From positions 71,591,607-71,655,606 of the forward strand of contig CM056586.1 in NCBI GenBank assembly GCA_029721435.1: DNA of 64,000 bases, in the 5' to 3' direction. This document shows, in pieces, positions 23,478 through 35,867 of the stretch (within the stretch, counting starts at the first letter, position 1; each line of letters begins with the position of its first letter). The DNA is from Gymnothorax reevesii. Its lineage: Eukaryota > Chordata > Actinopteri > Anguilliformes > Muraenidae. The notes beneath the pieces are model-generated. The model was not told the DNA's origin. It did no database searches and saw only the letters and a list, made by a program, of their open reading frames with translations. The position numbers were made by a program, and so were the translations under genes.

Positions 23478-23678
23478 CTTTTTTTATACATGCCCATTTT
23501 CTTTTTGGGCGTTTTTGCATTATTTGACAGAACAATAGATAGACACAGGAAGCATGGGATAGAAAGAGGATGATATGCTGCAAAGGGTCTGTCCCAGATT
23601 CAGACCAAAGCTCCCGCTGTAAGGATTCAGCTTCAGCAGTAAGTGCAGTTTAACCGATAAACCACCAGGGTGCCCCCA
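23478..23678 (-). mobile_element. tRNA-type SINE
   Basis: On the minus strand it starts GGGGGCACCCTGGTGGTTTA and carries a plausible A box (GGTTTATCGGTTAAACTG) and B box (GGTCTGAATCT), followed by the CCTCTTTCTATCCC and CTTCCTGTGTCTATC tail typical of a common teleost SINE. It ends near AAACGCCCAAAAAG. The same head is at 42162. Confidence 0.75.
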
Positions 23679-24145
23679 TGCCAGCCATTTTTCAAACAGG
23701 AAATATATGTCCATACGTGAGAGAGAGCCCTATTTTGAGCAGGAGGATCAGGTCATGCGTGTATTTGCACATGTTAAAGTGTAGTGTGTTCTTCAAGACT
23801 GTTTGCATAGAACTATGGCAGCTGTTTGGTTTTCCTGCAGCTTGTCTGGGTGCGTGTGTGTGTGTTAATATCTGTGAGGAGGCGTGTTTGTGTATGCATG
23901 TGATATAAAATAAATAGCCCGCAATATCAGTGAAGACAAATAAAGCATCGTCATTCATATATAGCATTGAAAATAGGATTTCTTCCAAATAGCCCTATAT
24001 TGTGCCATAGAGGCCTTTGCGCCATTTGGAGTGTTCATCAGTAAGGACATAACTGAGGCTGATAAATGTGCTAATTCTGTACTGTCATGCAGATGGCAGT
24101 GAACTTGAGGATAAGAGATGATGCTAGCAGATGTATGTAATTATT

Positions 24146-24900
24146 ACCTCCGCCAAGGAGGTTATGTTTTTGCTGGCATTGGTTTTTCTGTCTGTCTGTC
24201 TGTCTGTCTGTTTGTGTACAAGATAACTCAAAAAGTAATGAATGGATATCTCTGAAATTTTGTCGGTGGCTTGCAAATTACATCAGGGATGGACCCTACT
24301 GATTTTGACCTCGCATGGTCAAACAATATGGCCGCCAGCAGCCATCTTGAAATCCTAACAGATGCTATAGCTGAACTTCACTTCCAGTGATATAACTCAA
24401 ATTTCATGGGATGATTGGTCTCGCATCAGGGACGGAGCTTATCCTTAAATTTCTTATGAGCCATGTTCACTCAGCAGGATTTCGATTGTGCTGCCTGAGT
24501 GGAGGTTTGCAGTCTCTGAGTGCCTCTAGTATTGTTAGTAAAGCTGTATTACCACCAGTACTAAGTTCATTTACATGTGGTAACACTGTGCACTACATTA
24601 ATTTTCTGTTTTCTCTTCTGTTTCCATTTTCTAATTCTATTTTACTATTTAAAATGGGCAAAACTTTTTTTCATTGCAGAGGCCCACACAGCACATTGAT
24701 TCTCTCAGTCCAGCCTTGCCCTGGTCTCGCTTTCTCTCTCAAACTAATTGACAACAGTCCCACCTGTGCATTGCCCCGCCTCTCTGTGAGTCAAGATATG
24801 GATTATGCCCGGGAGGAGGAATTGCTTCCGGATTTTTCCCACAGAAAAGATGGCTGGCCGAATTTCTGAATAGATAGAATGAATCATAAGTTCACAAGTG
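24146..24900 (+). repeat. dispersed fish repeat with CCTCCGCCAAGGAGG head
   Basis: ACCTCCGCCAAGGAGGTTAT followed by a (TGTC)n run at 24189-24212 and AAGATAACTCAAAAAGTAAT is a recurrent fish repeat opening. The 152-residue plus-strand ORF at 24411-24869 lies within or next to it, is hydrophobic and Ser-rich and matches no family I know; I do not regard it as a gene. Confidence 0.5.
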
Positions 24901-25320
24901 ATTAGTATTATGAACATCACCCAACAAATTTGTTAAAAACTGATTCAAGTTAACTCTGATAAGTTTGTCTGGCTTTGTTCTGAACAAAACTCTTGGGCAG
25001 TCAACTTTTCAAATAAGTAATTAGCAAGAATTTTAGGAGCCCCAATAAGTTAGGACCGATAGATGTACGTTTGCATTGGGATGCAGCTGGGTTATCAAGG
25101 CTAGGATGCTGAAATGTCATGCCATTTTTTTCTTTTCATTAAAATTCCCTTGCCTTGATAGATATGCCTACTAGATCTTGAATTATGGGTAGGCTTTGTA
25201 CAAAACCATTTATCTTTTCAGATAAGCAGATTGAACATAAGTAGCAGCTAATTCTGGAGCGCTATCCTTAAACTTCTTCATGTGAGGAGTGTCTGACCTG
25301 CAAGTGTAGTTCTTCAACAC

Positions 25321-25777
25321 TGTTATGTATGAATATTATGTACATGTATGCATATTATGTATTATTGTGTATCATTTGTAAATGGAGATTTTTTACATGC
25401 TGTTTTTGCTGCCTTGCTGGTCAGCTATTTATTTTGTTCTTCAGCACCCTCTGGTGGTGTGTCTGTAGCAAAACCTGATCTGATGCAATATCACTTCTTT
25501 GTGATGAAATAGACTGGTGATTTCTAGAAGTTTCTGGCATCCTCTTACCCATGAATCCTGTAGATCTTTCCAGAATGTTGCTGGTCTATATAAATGCTGT
25601 GATTTTGGTCAGAAGAGGCAGAGTTTTTGTTTTGGCAACAGAGTTACATTGTGGCATTAGTGTCTTATTATAAGATTAAAAAAACCTCCACAAATAATCC
25701 ACTGTTTAATCAGTGAAGAATAAATTTGTTGAGTTGTTATTGCTGGTTTTCTTTGTTGTGATTTTCAAGTCATAACA
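25321..25777 (+). mobile_element. solo LTR with 5-bp target duplication
   Basis: Ends are TGTTATG and CATAACA, exact inverted repeats. AACAC directly precedes (25316-25320) and follows (25778-25782). Inside are a TATA box (TATATAA at about 25587) and a polyadenylation signal (AATAAA at 25719). No internal coding region is attached, so this is a recombined solo LTR of 457 bp. Confidence 0.85.
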
Positions 25778-25823
25778 AACACGGCAGCACAATTATATTG
25801 AGAAACACAAATTGCAAAAACAC

Positions 25824-26245
25824 TGTAATGTGAAAAAAATGCCACTAGATGGCAGTATTGACTTTTTTTTGTTAAGCCAGTCTGGAGCAAGGCTTTGGGC
25901 ATGTCCTGGGCATGTCTGAGACGGGAAGTCCCAGAGATTTGAAAAAAGGCTAAAAGGTGGGAAGGGTCTGCAAAAGAGTATATAAGGAGAGAAATTGAGA
26001 TAGTGAAGTAGCAGGAGAAATTGCAAGGAGAAGGATACATGTGACCAGACCTGTCACTCTTTTCAAGACTGTGAAGCTTTCTCTGGATTTTTGCCTGTTG
26101 GAGCATTTTCCTCACCCAGAACATCACCAAGCAACCCAACCAAAGGGACTTTGGATCTTGGTCAGTTTTTGTTTGTTTAATTAAATCTGTTAAAGTTTTG
26201 TTAAAATTTTGTCTGTCATCCCTTGCTGTCTTATATTTCATAACA
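25824..26245 (+). mobile_element. LTR of a second family with primer-site-like flank
   Basis: It starts about TGTAATGTG and ends CATAACA, with a TATA box (TATATAAGG near 25979). Three bases past the end comes TGGGGCCATAAC, resembling a retroelement primer-binding site. It is closely similar to 58413-58880, including AAATTGCAAGGAGAAGGATA and TGTGACCAGACCTG. ORFs on the minus strand here are shadows. No gag or pol sequence follows. Confidence 0.7.
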
Positions 26246-26293
26246 AATTGGGGCCATAACAACACAAACTGCGTAGTTTCAATATAGCCTGTA

Positions 26294-27340
26294 CCGGTGG
26301 TTCCCAAACTGGTTTTTGTTACAGCCACACCTGCAATTGCTGTTCATTTTTCTTAATTAGTTGATTTTCATGCTCAGTGGAACTGTTTGCCCTCTTAAAA
26401 CACCTCTTGACAAACATAGCAATGCAATCCATGGAGAATAAAAGCCCAGTGCTCATATTCAGACAGTGTTGCAATATTCTAAATAATATTACAAAAAGAC
26501 ATTTTCAAAGACAGTAGTGAATCAATAAGCTGCTGATTTGATTTCTAAACAGAGGGGTTTAAGCCCTTGAAAAAATTCACATGGAAATGAAACAAAACAG
26601 GTTGGAGTAATGATAGTTTGTTTTGTCTTTACATTCTTAATTATCATCTTATGCTTAGCTGCAGTGACCACTTGTCATCAATTACACCAATTATAAGCCG
26701 ACTTATTCTTGAATTTCACGTCAATTTGTGGTTGAAAATAACACCAGCACATATAATGTGTGGTCCCCCTGGTCGCTATCCTTGGGCCTTCTCATTTCAC
26801 AGGGCATTGGATTATTTTCTGCATAATGCCCAGCTCATAAAATAAGATGTACTTTTATGGGGTGCCCACTTTGCAGTAAGTGGGCTGGGGTGCACCACTG
26901 AATACATTATTTTCGGTTATCTGGCTCAAAATGCTAGTAAAGCAGCACTGTATATTTTTCCGTTTTTTGACTCAGTGTAGCAATTAAGCACTCATTGTAT
27001 ATGTTTCTTGGTTATTTGGCTCAAAGTAAAACATATAGTGTGCTCAGTTGCTTTCTTACGTATTTTATACAAAATGATGGAATGTGTTGTATATATTGTT
27101 CAGTTATTTGTCACACCATTCTTACTAAGTAAACTAATTGCTGTGGAGCACCTTATATGGTGTTATTAAATATTCAATAATGAAATTATTTCTCAAATAA
27201 TCAATTTAACAAAGTGTAGGCGCGCCTCCTAGAGTGTCAACTCGCACAAACCTCTCTCTCCATCTGGCCACCCCTCCTCACCACCACAAATAGAATTTAA
27301 TTCTGCAGGAAACAATGACCCCAGTTTGAGAATCTACAAA
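26294..27340. mobile_element. hAT-like nonautonomous element, decayed
   Basis: GTGGTTCCCAAACTGG at the left faces CCAGTTTGAGAATCTAC at the right, the degraded form of the CAGTGGTTCTCAAACT end known from hAT/Charlie-type elements. A matching target duplication was not found. 26900-27180 contains a degenerate internal tandem repeat with the word TTATTTGGCTCAAAGT. Confidence 0.5.
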
Positions 27341-28500
27341 ATATTGCTTCCACCGTTGGTCCGATAAGCTGAACAACTTGTTTTCCAGCTATTTTTTGAC
27401 TTAAGATTTATTGGCCATCAGCGGGAGTCCTCCAGTGCCTCTGATCTGTCAAAAGATGTAGGTCTGCTGACAACAAGCAAGATTATCAGTACAGCTGGGT
27501 TTCTGATATCTTGGACCCTACCAGCGCTGGCTCAGTACATTCACAAGCTTTGCAGTTTCATCGTCTGTGAGAAGTTTATTTTTGTTCATCGGGATGAGGG
27601 AATTCTACAGGAAAAAAATTCAACGTTAAACACTCTGATGGGATTTGCGCCTGAACAGTCCCTTCCAAACACCCCCTCGACCCCACTGAGCTTCTGTTCA
27701 CGGTGGCTGTTGCTAAGGCCTGGGACAATTTGTCTCGCTGAGAGACTGTTACCTTGAGTCTTGATTTGTCCATCTCTTTGTGTAAGTCTACACAGTTATT
27801 CTTGTAGTAGATCACCAAGCAGTGAAATCAAAAAACAGATCATCGTCATTGTTTATCACACAAGGTCATCCGTATATTACTGATTTGGATGGGATCTACA
27901 TTCTTCAGTCAAGGCCCGGCACCAGCATGTTTGCGTGGGCGTGTAATTTCTAGTTTATAGAGCAATTATTGCAAAATAAAAAAAAAAGTAAGTCAGTGTC
28001 GTGGTCCTTTCCAATCAAAGATTAAGTGCCCATCCTTCACAGTCTGAGCGCACAGTTTAATGGGCAGCACTCAAGTCAGTGACGTGGTCCGATGCAAATT
28101 AGTTTCACGGTGGAAATGTTAAGAACGAACCAAGGCAGAAGGTTTGAAAGGACAAGATCCATTAATGTGTGAGCTTATCATGGACATTCCAAACAATGGA
28201 CCAATCAGAATTTCGTCACACCCAATGGCAGATTTTAAATTTAACCTTGGATTTAGCGAGACATCAAACAGACACATTTACCTCTGCAAGAGCCTGGAAA
28301 TGCCCAGGCTTGCATATAGTTGAACATGTTTGTTTTTGTTTCTAATTTTTAAATTTATCTTAATTTATTTTCATTTTTCCTTTTAACCTTTTTGTACATT
28401 CATAAAGTGATAGGTGAACATTTATGGAAATGTGGCTACTGCATTTTAAAAGTACATATGGAACTAAGTTAAAACGTCTTAAAATTATGACCTTGTGAAG
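27341..28500. other. no recognised gene
   Basis: Short ORFs only, no transposon end identified. Confidence 0.35.
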
Positions 28501-29290
28501 TGGGGGGAATGAGTGGGACTCAATATGCACACAGTTTCCCGACACAAAGTCAGAACCACAAAGATTCCAACCACTAGAATCTCCTACGCGACGGACTAGA
28601 GGGGAAAACCCTGTAAATAAAAATTAAGTGGCTAAACACTCCTACAAGAAGGTATCCCAACTAAAGAAAAATATACATGACTTCAAAAGAGACAGGGAAC
28701 CGAACGGAGGCTTGAGGAGTGCAGCTCAACGCTTCAATATAACAGGCAGTGCTACTAATCAAGAGAGCGACGCTAAATGAAACAGTAATCCCTCCAGGTG
28801 AAAAACTCACGGGAACGCAAGAGCTAAATAAGAGTTTAGAGAAAGAATACTCAGCGGATTTAATCGCAACTTCTTTTCTAGTTCTCTTTCTCACACCACA
28901 AGCGGTACCGGCGCGCAAGTATAGAAGATTCTAACGCGAGGGAAACTCTGCACCTGCATCTCTTAAATAAACCACTCACAGGTGCAACCAATTAACAATC
29001 AGGCTCCTAGGAACCAGTGCTTCCACTAACCAAACAAAAAACGAGTAGCTGATTAGCACAAAAGGCGTCGATAGCACAACGGCGATATTATCAGTATAAA
29101 ACGAGCCAAATTAAAAGGAATACACAACGACAACATGCATTCACCCCCCAGAGGATAATACCCGTTCACGTAAGATAACTCCATATGGGAAAAAATAGAG
29201 TAAAACCAAACTCAGGTCCTCCCATGGGGAAGAGAATTCAGAGTAAGACTTGCAACATGACAGACATTTGAGGGAGGCTCTCTTTTAATC
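28500..29290 (-). repeat. unassigned repeat-like tract
   Basis: Sequence with a GC and CpG content higher than its flanks (GCGCGC, ACGCGA words), and TTTATTTAAGAGATGC on the minus strand that could be a TATA-like element. A minus-strand ORF of 85 residues (28661-28918) has no recognised motif. Possibly an LTR or retroelement leader. Confidence 0.25.
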
Positions 29291-29429
29291 ATATCCTATA
29301 TAAAAATAAAATGTCATCCACGGTGAATCCTTTGGATCATGGACTTTTTTGATGAACCTTGCATTGTGTTGTTCATACCTTCTACCAACAAGTAATAATT
29401 CCATACAGCCCTGCTCGGCTATTCTTGCT

Positions 29430-29966
29430 GCAGCAAGTTAATTTCGTCCGTAAATGGCAGTAGCTCATCTGAGCCACGTAGATTCTTTACCCACGATTCC
29501 TCCTGGAATGACCTTGACCAGGCCATGTCGCTATGGGCTGCACATTGTCTACGGAAGTTCTGTCGCAGTCTGAAGACTCATCTGTCCAGGTGATCTAGGT
29601 CTCTGTCTCCCATTCTTCGTCCAAACAAGACCCCCCCCAAAAAAAAAAAGTCTGTCCCTGAATCTTAGCATTTCTTCCTTAGTACTGTTTTTTTTTTTTT
29701 TTTAATAATTGCTAACTTTAGTTTATTTATTTGCCTGTCTGTTTACCCTACTTGCATAGAACTGACATATGCCAACTAAGTAGTCTAGGTGTTACTTGTT
29801 CATGACAAAGCTGATTGCAATATAAAACATAAGCAATATAAATTGCACTTTGTCTGATTTATCGTAAAGCCATTTCAATGACCTTATACTACGCACTCCC
29901 TACTGCTGTGCATCACTTTAGATCAAAGAGTCTGCCAAATAAAGGCAATGTAATGTCATGTAATGT
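29430..29966 (+). mobile_element. LINE (L2/CR1-like) 3' end
   Basis: The translation RKFCRSLKTHLSR followed by TGA at 29591-29593 resembles the C-terminal end of fish L2/CR1-type ORF2. After a 3' UTR-like segment comes AGAGTCTGCCAAATAAAGGC and repeated TAATG, a typical tail. The rest of the element is absent. Confidence 0.5.
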
Positions 29967-31078
29967 TAAATGTTCAGATTAAGGCAGTATTAGATGTACA
30001 AAGCTTGGGGCTTGAATAAATCAAATCCAGTTCAGACTGCTTCCGTGGCTATAAATGTAGAAGCTCAATATTTTGGTTCAATAGTTGTCAAGAGGTACAC
30101 CATCACATCCAATGTCCTGTTTCGTCATGAATATCTGACTCCTCAATGATGTTTATCAATGTCATGCATCTTACAGCACGTAACGAATACATAGATAATC
30201 TAAGGGCTGTATTGTAACTGCCTGACTTCAGTACATTTCAAAAATATGACAAAACCTCTGTCAAGGGAACAGTTAAGGTTCTTGTGAGTCTTACACTGAC
30301 TGACATAACAAGACCAAAATATTTCCGCACCCAAGATTTCGAGCTTTAGAATGGATTTATTTCCATTTTGTAGTTTCACGGGTGTTTCACACTTCAAACC
30401 ACCTTTAAAACGCGCTGCTGCCAAGCTAGAAGTCACTGTTGCGCACGCGAAGCAAATGTGGCTCGGAACTTGCCAAACTAAATTTTTGAACAGGACAAAA
30501 GAATAACAAAATCACAGGATATAAGGCAGGAATTTTATTTGCATCACGTCAGGGAATCACTAGTCTTTTTAAAGTCCTTTTATTTGGTGATATACTGTCC
30601 GGCGTGATCTAGTGCTGGTGTTTATTTAATCTCTTGGCAGGGTTTTCCAAAGCCAAGACAAGGCTCAGCAGTCAGACTTCCTGCCTGAACACTTGATAAT
30701 TGTTGCAACCTGAGCTAACGTTCAAACTGCCGATTAATCATCTGACAACTGCTCCTCAGTGGAAGAATAACAATGACTATCAACAAATATCATTATGAAG
30801 TGTGAACTACTTCAATGACCCTTGTGGACACAGTTTGAGGATGGGCTGGATAACCACACCTGTGAGCCCATCGGCTCACTGCTACATTAACATGGCATCG
30901 CTTTGAAACACGGCCAAATGTTTCTTAGGACGATTAGTTTAGCGCGCAGTTAATGAATATGAAGAGTCAGCGGTGTCTTTGACTTGGCACTGCTCAGTAT
31001 GCCTCAGCATCATGGAAATGTGACCAAACATTCAAATGAAATGTTTTGTCTTTGTGTTCAGAATTATGTGCCACAGTA
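29967..31078. other. no recognised gene
   Basis: No ORF with family features. 30530-31010 lacks repeat words and could be single-copy; conservation cannot be judged here. Confidence 0.35.
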
Positions 31079-32262
31079 TGACGTGCTGTGAAAAAGTATT
31101 TTGTCCCCTGCCCAATTTCTTTCTCTTTTTTTTTTTGTATATTTGTCACACAAAAATGTGGCAGATCATCAAAAAGATTTTAAAATTTAACAAAAATAAC
31201 CCAGATAAATGCAAAAATCCAATGATTCAATTTATGGAAGGAGGAAAGCAACCCTACCTGGCCCTATGTGGAAAAGTAATTTCCCTCTGAATCACTGAAC
31301 AATTCTCATCGATTATTGTGTTCACTTTCACCAGATACACACAGGTGTGATTACTGCCAGCACTGTTGGATTTAAATAGAACCTGTTTGGCATTATAAAG
31401 TCGATAAAATGCGGCACATGATGCCGAGATCTCAAGAAAAGTGAGAAGAGATGAGAAACAAAGGTTTTGACATCTTTCAGTCTGGAAAGGATTACAAAGC
31501 CATTTTTAAGGCTCTGAGACTCCACTGAACTATGGTGAGAGCCATTATCTACAAAGACTGCAAACTTGGATCGGTCTTGAACCTTCCCTGGAGTGGTCAG
31601 CCTGCCAAAATTCCTCCAAGAGCACATCACAGCTCATTCAGAGGGTCATGAAAAAATCCAGCATGAGATTTAAAGAACTGCTGGTCTCGCTTGCCTCAGT
31701 TAAGGTCAATGTTCACAGTTCCACCACAAGAAAGAGATTCGGCAAAAATGGAATCCATGGGAATGCCATAAGGCAAAGTCTACTGCTGACCCAGAAGAAC
31801 ACAAAGGATCGTCTTACATTTGAAAAAAAGAAAACAGCGTGATAACCTCATTACTTCTGGAACAATATTCTGTGGATTGGTGAGTCAAAAGTGGATTTTT
31901 TTTAAAAATATGGGTTGTGTTACTTCTTACAAAAAGCTAACACAGAATTCTGCAGTAAGAACATCAGACCAACTGTCAAACACTGTGGTGATAATATGAT
32001 GTTGCTTTGTTACTTCAGGACCTGGGTGACTCACCGTAATTGAAGCAACCAATAATTTGCTGTCTACCAGAAAATCCTGAAGGAGAATGTCTGCCCGACA
32101 GTTTGTGACCTCAAGCTCAAGCACGGTTGAGTTACGCAGCAGGACAATGAACCGAGACACATTAGCAAGTTTACCTCTGAATGGCTCTAAAGAAACAAAA
32201 TGAAGGTCTTCGATCTGAATCCAGTTGATTTCACTTCTCTTTGTAATGCCATTAAAAAAATA
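31079..32262 (+). mobile_element. decayed Tc1-like transposon
   Basis: It opens GACGTGCTGTGAAAAAGTAT and carries in order the 5' flank, the helix-turn-helix region (31640-31830), the W-x-G/D-E-S region (TGGATTGGTGAGTC near 31873), the Q-Q-D-N segment (CAGCAGGACAATGAACC near 32138) and a final N-P-V-D segment. Frameshifts and stops are frequent. Same family as 1-800. Confidence 0.75.
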
Positions 32263-33589
32263 TCCAATTAATAATTTTATTGGAAAACAATAGAAATATA
32301 TTAAGTTCATATTAATTTATGATTTGCTTTTGATATTCAACATCTAGTAGTCTGACATGTTAACAGGATAAACACCTGTTGGCTGCGAGAGAATACAATG
32401 ACCTGAATAAAATATCCCCAGACAATGACATCAGTCTAGAACCAGGGCTGTTATACAAGTTGGAAACATTTTTTTCTTTCTAGAAACATCTTCCATTTGC
32501 ATTTTCACTGTCTGTCAGGACTCAGGAGAATGCACTGAGTTGCAAAGAATAACATTTTTTGACAATCTGGTATGCTTTCTTGCCAAAATTTCCAATGGCT
32601 CATTTTATCTTGAGAGAAAAATTGCCTAATGTAAAAACGACTTGGATAGTCAATCCATAATTAGCACTTTGATGTGTATTAATTTATTGGTTTACCTTTG
32701 CAATCACTAATTTATTTTGGCATTCGACTTTCAGATAGGAACAATGCTCTCTGTGGGTGTTTGAAAGGCGATGGTCCAAGAGTCTGGAGGCAAAGTATAT
32801 GAAGGAGTGCCAACTCACAAAATATTGAATATTAATTTGCCTTATATAACATGAAAATATGTAAATGATTAGATTCTATTTGAATCTGTTGTTCCTTCTC
32901 TCGCTCTAGATAAGCAAAAATGAGTATGCTATGACTGCAACAAACCAACCATAGGGCACATCAAGTAGCTTGCCATACAAACAGTTATACAGAGCGTAAA
33001 CAGAGACCACATTAATAACAAAACAGCCAGGGTGGAACTCAGGGCTACTTCACAAGTCTGTGAACCGTTCTAAGAGAGCACCGCAGAGGGACTGCTTCTG
33101 TGCTCGTGTGCTCGTTTTGTACTGGAGGAAAAATCTCCTGATATTCCGTTTCCCTGCAGTGCAGTCCCTCATTGGTCAAAATGAAAAGTTATGTTAATGA
33201 CCTTAAAGCAGAGTAATGAAGCAAACTGGGGAAACACCAAATGGTGAATAATGTCATGGAGCCCAGTTTGATTGAATGAAACCCTAGTGCAGTGTGCTGG
33301 CCAATTTGGCTGCTGAAAGTAGGTGGATAATAAATGGCTTAATTCAGTCAAGCACTGGTGCATAGAAAGCCTCTGATTCACCGAGATTAAGAAACACCCC
33401 GCCTCAGTGCCTCAGTTCTCATTTACCATGAATGTGCAAGAAAAAAGGCGGTTACTCTAGTTGGCTTGTGTTTCTAGCCTTCTGTAGTTCAGTTTGGGGT
33501 TTTAAATGGCATTTGTACAGTCTTGTGCACATTAATTTGGTAAAGCAGCGGTAAAAACCAACAACAAAGGTTTTCAGGCTTTTTATTAC
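32263..33589. other. no recognised gene
   Basis: AT-rich, short ORFs only. Confidence 0.35.
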
Positions 33590-34010
33590 TTTAATAGCAT
33601 CTACATTCAGCACTCAGTACGACATGTGTCCTCCACCGTTCTTGATAAGCTTCTTCCACCAATTTTGGCATGGAGCTGACCAGGTTTTTGTAGGTTGACT
33701 TGATTTCTTCATGATTCCACACCTGGACACCTGCAGCGATGACTTTGGCTTTAGTGCTGCAGCCGTGACCTGATGATGCACCAGATATTCTCAATGGGAC
33801 TGAGGTCAGGTGATTTACCAGGCCAGTCCAACACGGTTACAGTACTGCGCTGATAATGCAGTCGCGTTAGTTGCAATAAACAAGTCAAGGAATAAATGAA
33901 ACGCGGGTAAAAGGTACCATTCAGTGATCTTTGAGGTGGTTTTGTAAAACGTCCATCACTTGGCACTGGTATTTGCTCTCCATGACAGGCACCTTTATCC
34001 AATTAATTTC
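33590..34010 (-). mobile_element. Tc1-like transposase C-terminal fragment
   Basis: Minus-strand translation gives VLDWPGKSPDLSPIENIWCI, with the DLSPIEN catalytic motif, then in another frame VWNHEEIKSTYKNLVSSMPK, the usual C-terminal end. The N-terminal half is absent. Confidence 0.8.
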
Positions 34011-34107
34011 CATAAGACTGTTAGATTTGAACAATTACCAAGGCCATTGTTCCTTTTGTTTACCATTTGGTTTTATGCATATGGTATAAATAGTTGTACC
34101 CCAGTTC

Positions 34108-34380
34108 TATAGTCCCCTTCACAATTATTGGCGCCCCTAGACAGAATGGGTAAAAATCGTATAATTATATTGACCTTTCGGGGACTGAGCTTGGTCTCAC
34201 ACTGATAAAAATCGCAAAACCGGACCTCAATTTAATTTAGGTAACTTTATAATGAGAAAAAGATCCTCTGTCAGGAAATAAAAATTTTTTGTAACAAAAC
34301 CTAGCACCCTTGCATTTAATATACATTGTAAAATGTGCCAGTTAAAAGAGCACTGAATCTTCTTGGTCATACTGTAAAAA
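34108..34380. mobile_element. Tc1-like end relic
   Basis: TCACAATTATTGGCGCCCCT near 34118 is a typical Tc1 terminal word; CTAGCACCCTTGCATTTAAT follows at about 34300. No transposase part recognised. Confidence 0.5.
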
Positions 34381-34716
34381 TTAGAGAAAAAGATCAAATG
34401 ATATGCTTAGGTAATGCTCAACTGAAGCATGATTCATGATGATTGAATTCATGAATTAAACTAATTTAATAGCTTATTTTCAGTGTCTAAAATGAATTTT
34501 GTACTTAAAATTTGGGCATCTGAATTTGGCCCATCGAATTTGAACCACATGAATATTTATTATTGGAATTTTTTGAGCTGAATTCTGGAAATAAAAATAA
34601 AAGCAAAAAAATTCAATGCTACAAATTCAAGGACTTTTAAATGTCAAAATCTGGTGTGACAGATATGCGTCCATGTGTTTTTGGCATCATCCTGGGACAC
34701 AGTGTCATGTACAGTG

Positions 34717-34915
34717 TTAAGCCTTTGAGCGCTGAATACATTTTCAAGGAATTAAAAATTATCCTGAGCTGATGAAAATCTGTCATGTGGCAACTTGTTT
34801 AAAAGAGATCCACAGGGGAGATCAGATGCTGTTGAAAATCAATCAGATGGTGTTGAAGTTGCCACATGATAACTTTTCAACAGCGTCCGATTGATCGTTG
34901 TCCATTGCTAACCTA
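34717..34915. mobile_element. TTAA-flanked MITE copy
   Basis: Starts TTAAGCCTTTGAGCGCTGAA, continues through TGAAAATCTGTCATGTGGCA and the inverted GTTGCCACATGATAACTTTT. The right end is degraded. Confidence 0.7.
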
Positions 34916-35214
34916 ACGTCTGGCTACTATAGGGGAGCTGAAGGGAGGCGAGCAAAGCGTTCAAGAGCCACATTAATGTTGCTTCCTTTAGATTCTCACA
35001 GACGATCAGACCCGATACCTCAACAAATGAATCAGTACTCAGGCTGTATAAGCAATGAACTGTAACTTACCTTTTAACTTACTTAACTTTAACTTTACAT
35101 TAACTTAACTTACTTACCTTTTCTTAAGTTAATTTACAGTCCGTTCACCCATCAGCAATATAAAGCAATTACTGAATGTACAAAAACTGAACTTTGCGCC
35201 TTTAATACTTTTTG

Positions 35215-35515
35215 TATGATAATGGCTCTGAGTAATTTCTTCGAGTGTGTAATGAGTCTGGAGAAGACATTGCAAGGAATTTAGGCCCATTCCTCCATGC
35301 AGAATCTCTCCAGATCTTTCTAATTCATGGGTCCTCATTAATAGACTCTTCTCTTCAGCGCTCCCCAGAATATTCTTTTAGGAATAGACCTGGAGCGGCC
35401 ATGGCAAAACCTTGATTGTGTCATCAGTGAAGCATTTATGTGTTAATTTTGATGCATTCTTTGCATCAGTGTCCTGTGGGAAGACCCAACCAGGGCCCAG
35501 CTTAAAGGAGCCGTG
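35215..35515 (-). mobile_element. Tc1-like transposase relic
   Basis: GACATTGCAAGGAATTTAGG, GGCCATGGCAAAACCTTGAT and GGAAGACCCAACCAGGGCCC are the antisense of the central Tc1 transposase region (W-x-F-x-Q-D and downstream). Heavily mutated. Confidence 0.65.
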
Positions 35516-35682
35516 TCATGATTACTGCACATGCTGAGAGCCTACATCCTAACGAAGTGAGTCTGCTTCACTGTCATTATCTGATTTCATCCCTGCCAAT
35601 CCATCTTTGTTTTGCATTGTATTTATGCATTTTAGTTACTCTGGCATTATGCTCTTTATATTTAGGAGCTTTCTATAGAAAA

Positions 35683-35867
35683 TCAAAGATTCAAAGTGCC
35701 ATTTTGGGGCTTTAGCTGAAGGATACAAAGAATTTAAACCAGTTTGCAATCGCCAATAATCATAGAAGAAAAATACCCTCTTCTTCTATGATTATTCGCA
35801 GTAGATAAACCAGTTTAAATAATTTGTATGTTTCAGTTAAAGCCCCAAAATAGTGCTTTGAATTTCC
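35683..35867. repeat. long imperfect hairpin (185 bp)
   Basis: The left arm (GATTCAAAGTGCC, then TTTTGGGGCTTTAGCTGAA, AATTTAAACC, AATAATCATAGAAG) pairs with the right arm (CTTCTATGATTATT, GGTTTAAAT-like, TTCAGTTAAAGCCCCAAAA, GCTTTGAATTTC) over about 80 bp each, with a loop of about 12 bases around 35771-35780. Most likely a MITE. Confidence 0.85.

Noticed and set aside
24411..24869. 152-residue plus-strand ORF
   Set aside because: Lies in a dispersed-repeat-like tract, no recognisable domain, no supporting signals.
25765..26328. 187-residue minus-strand ORF
   Set aside because: Antisense shadow of an LTR; the paralogous LTR at 58413 does not keep the frame.
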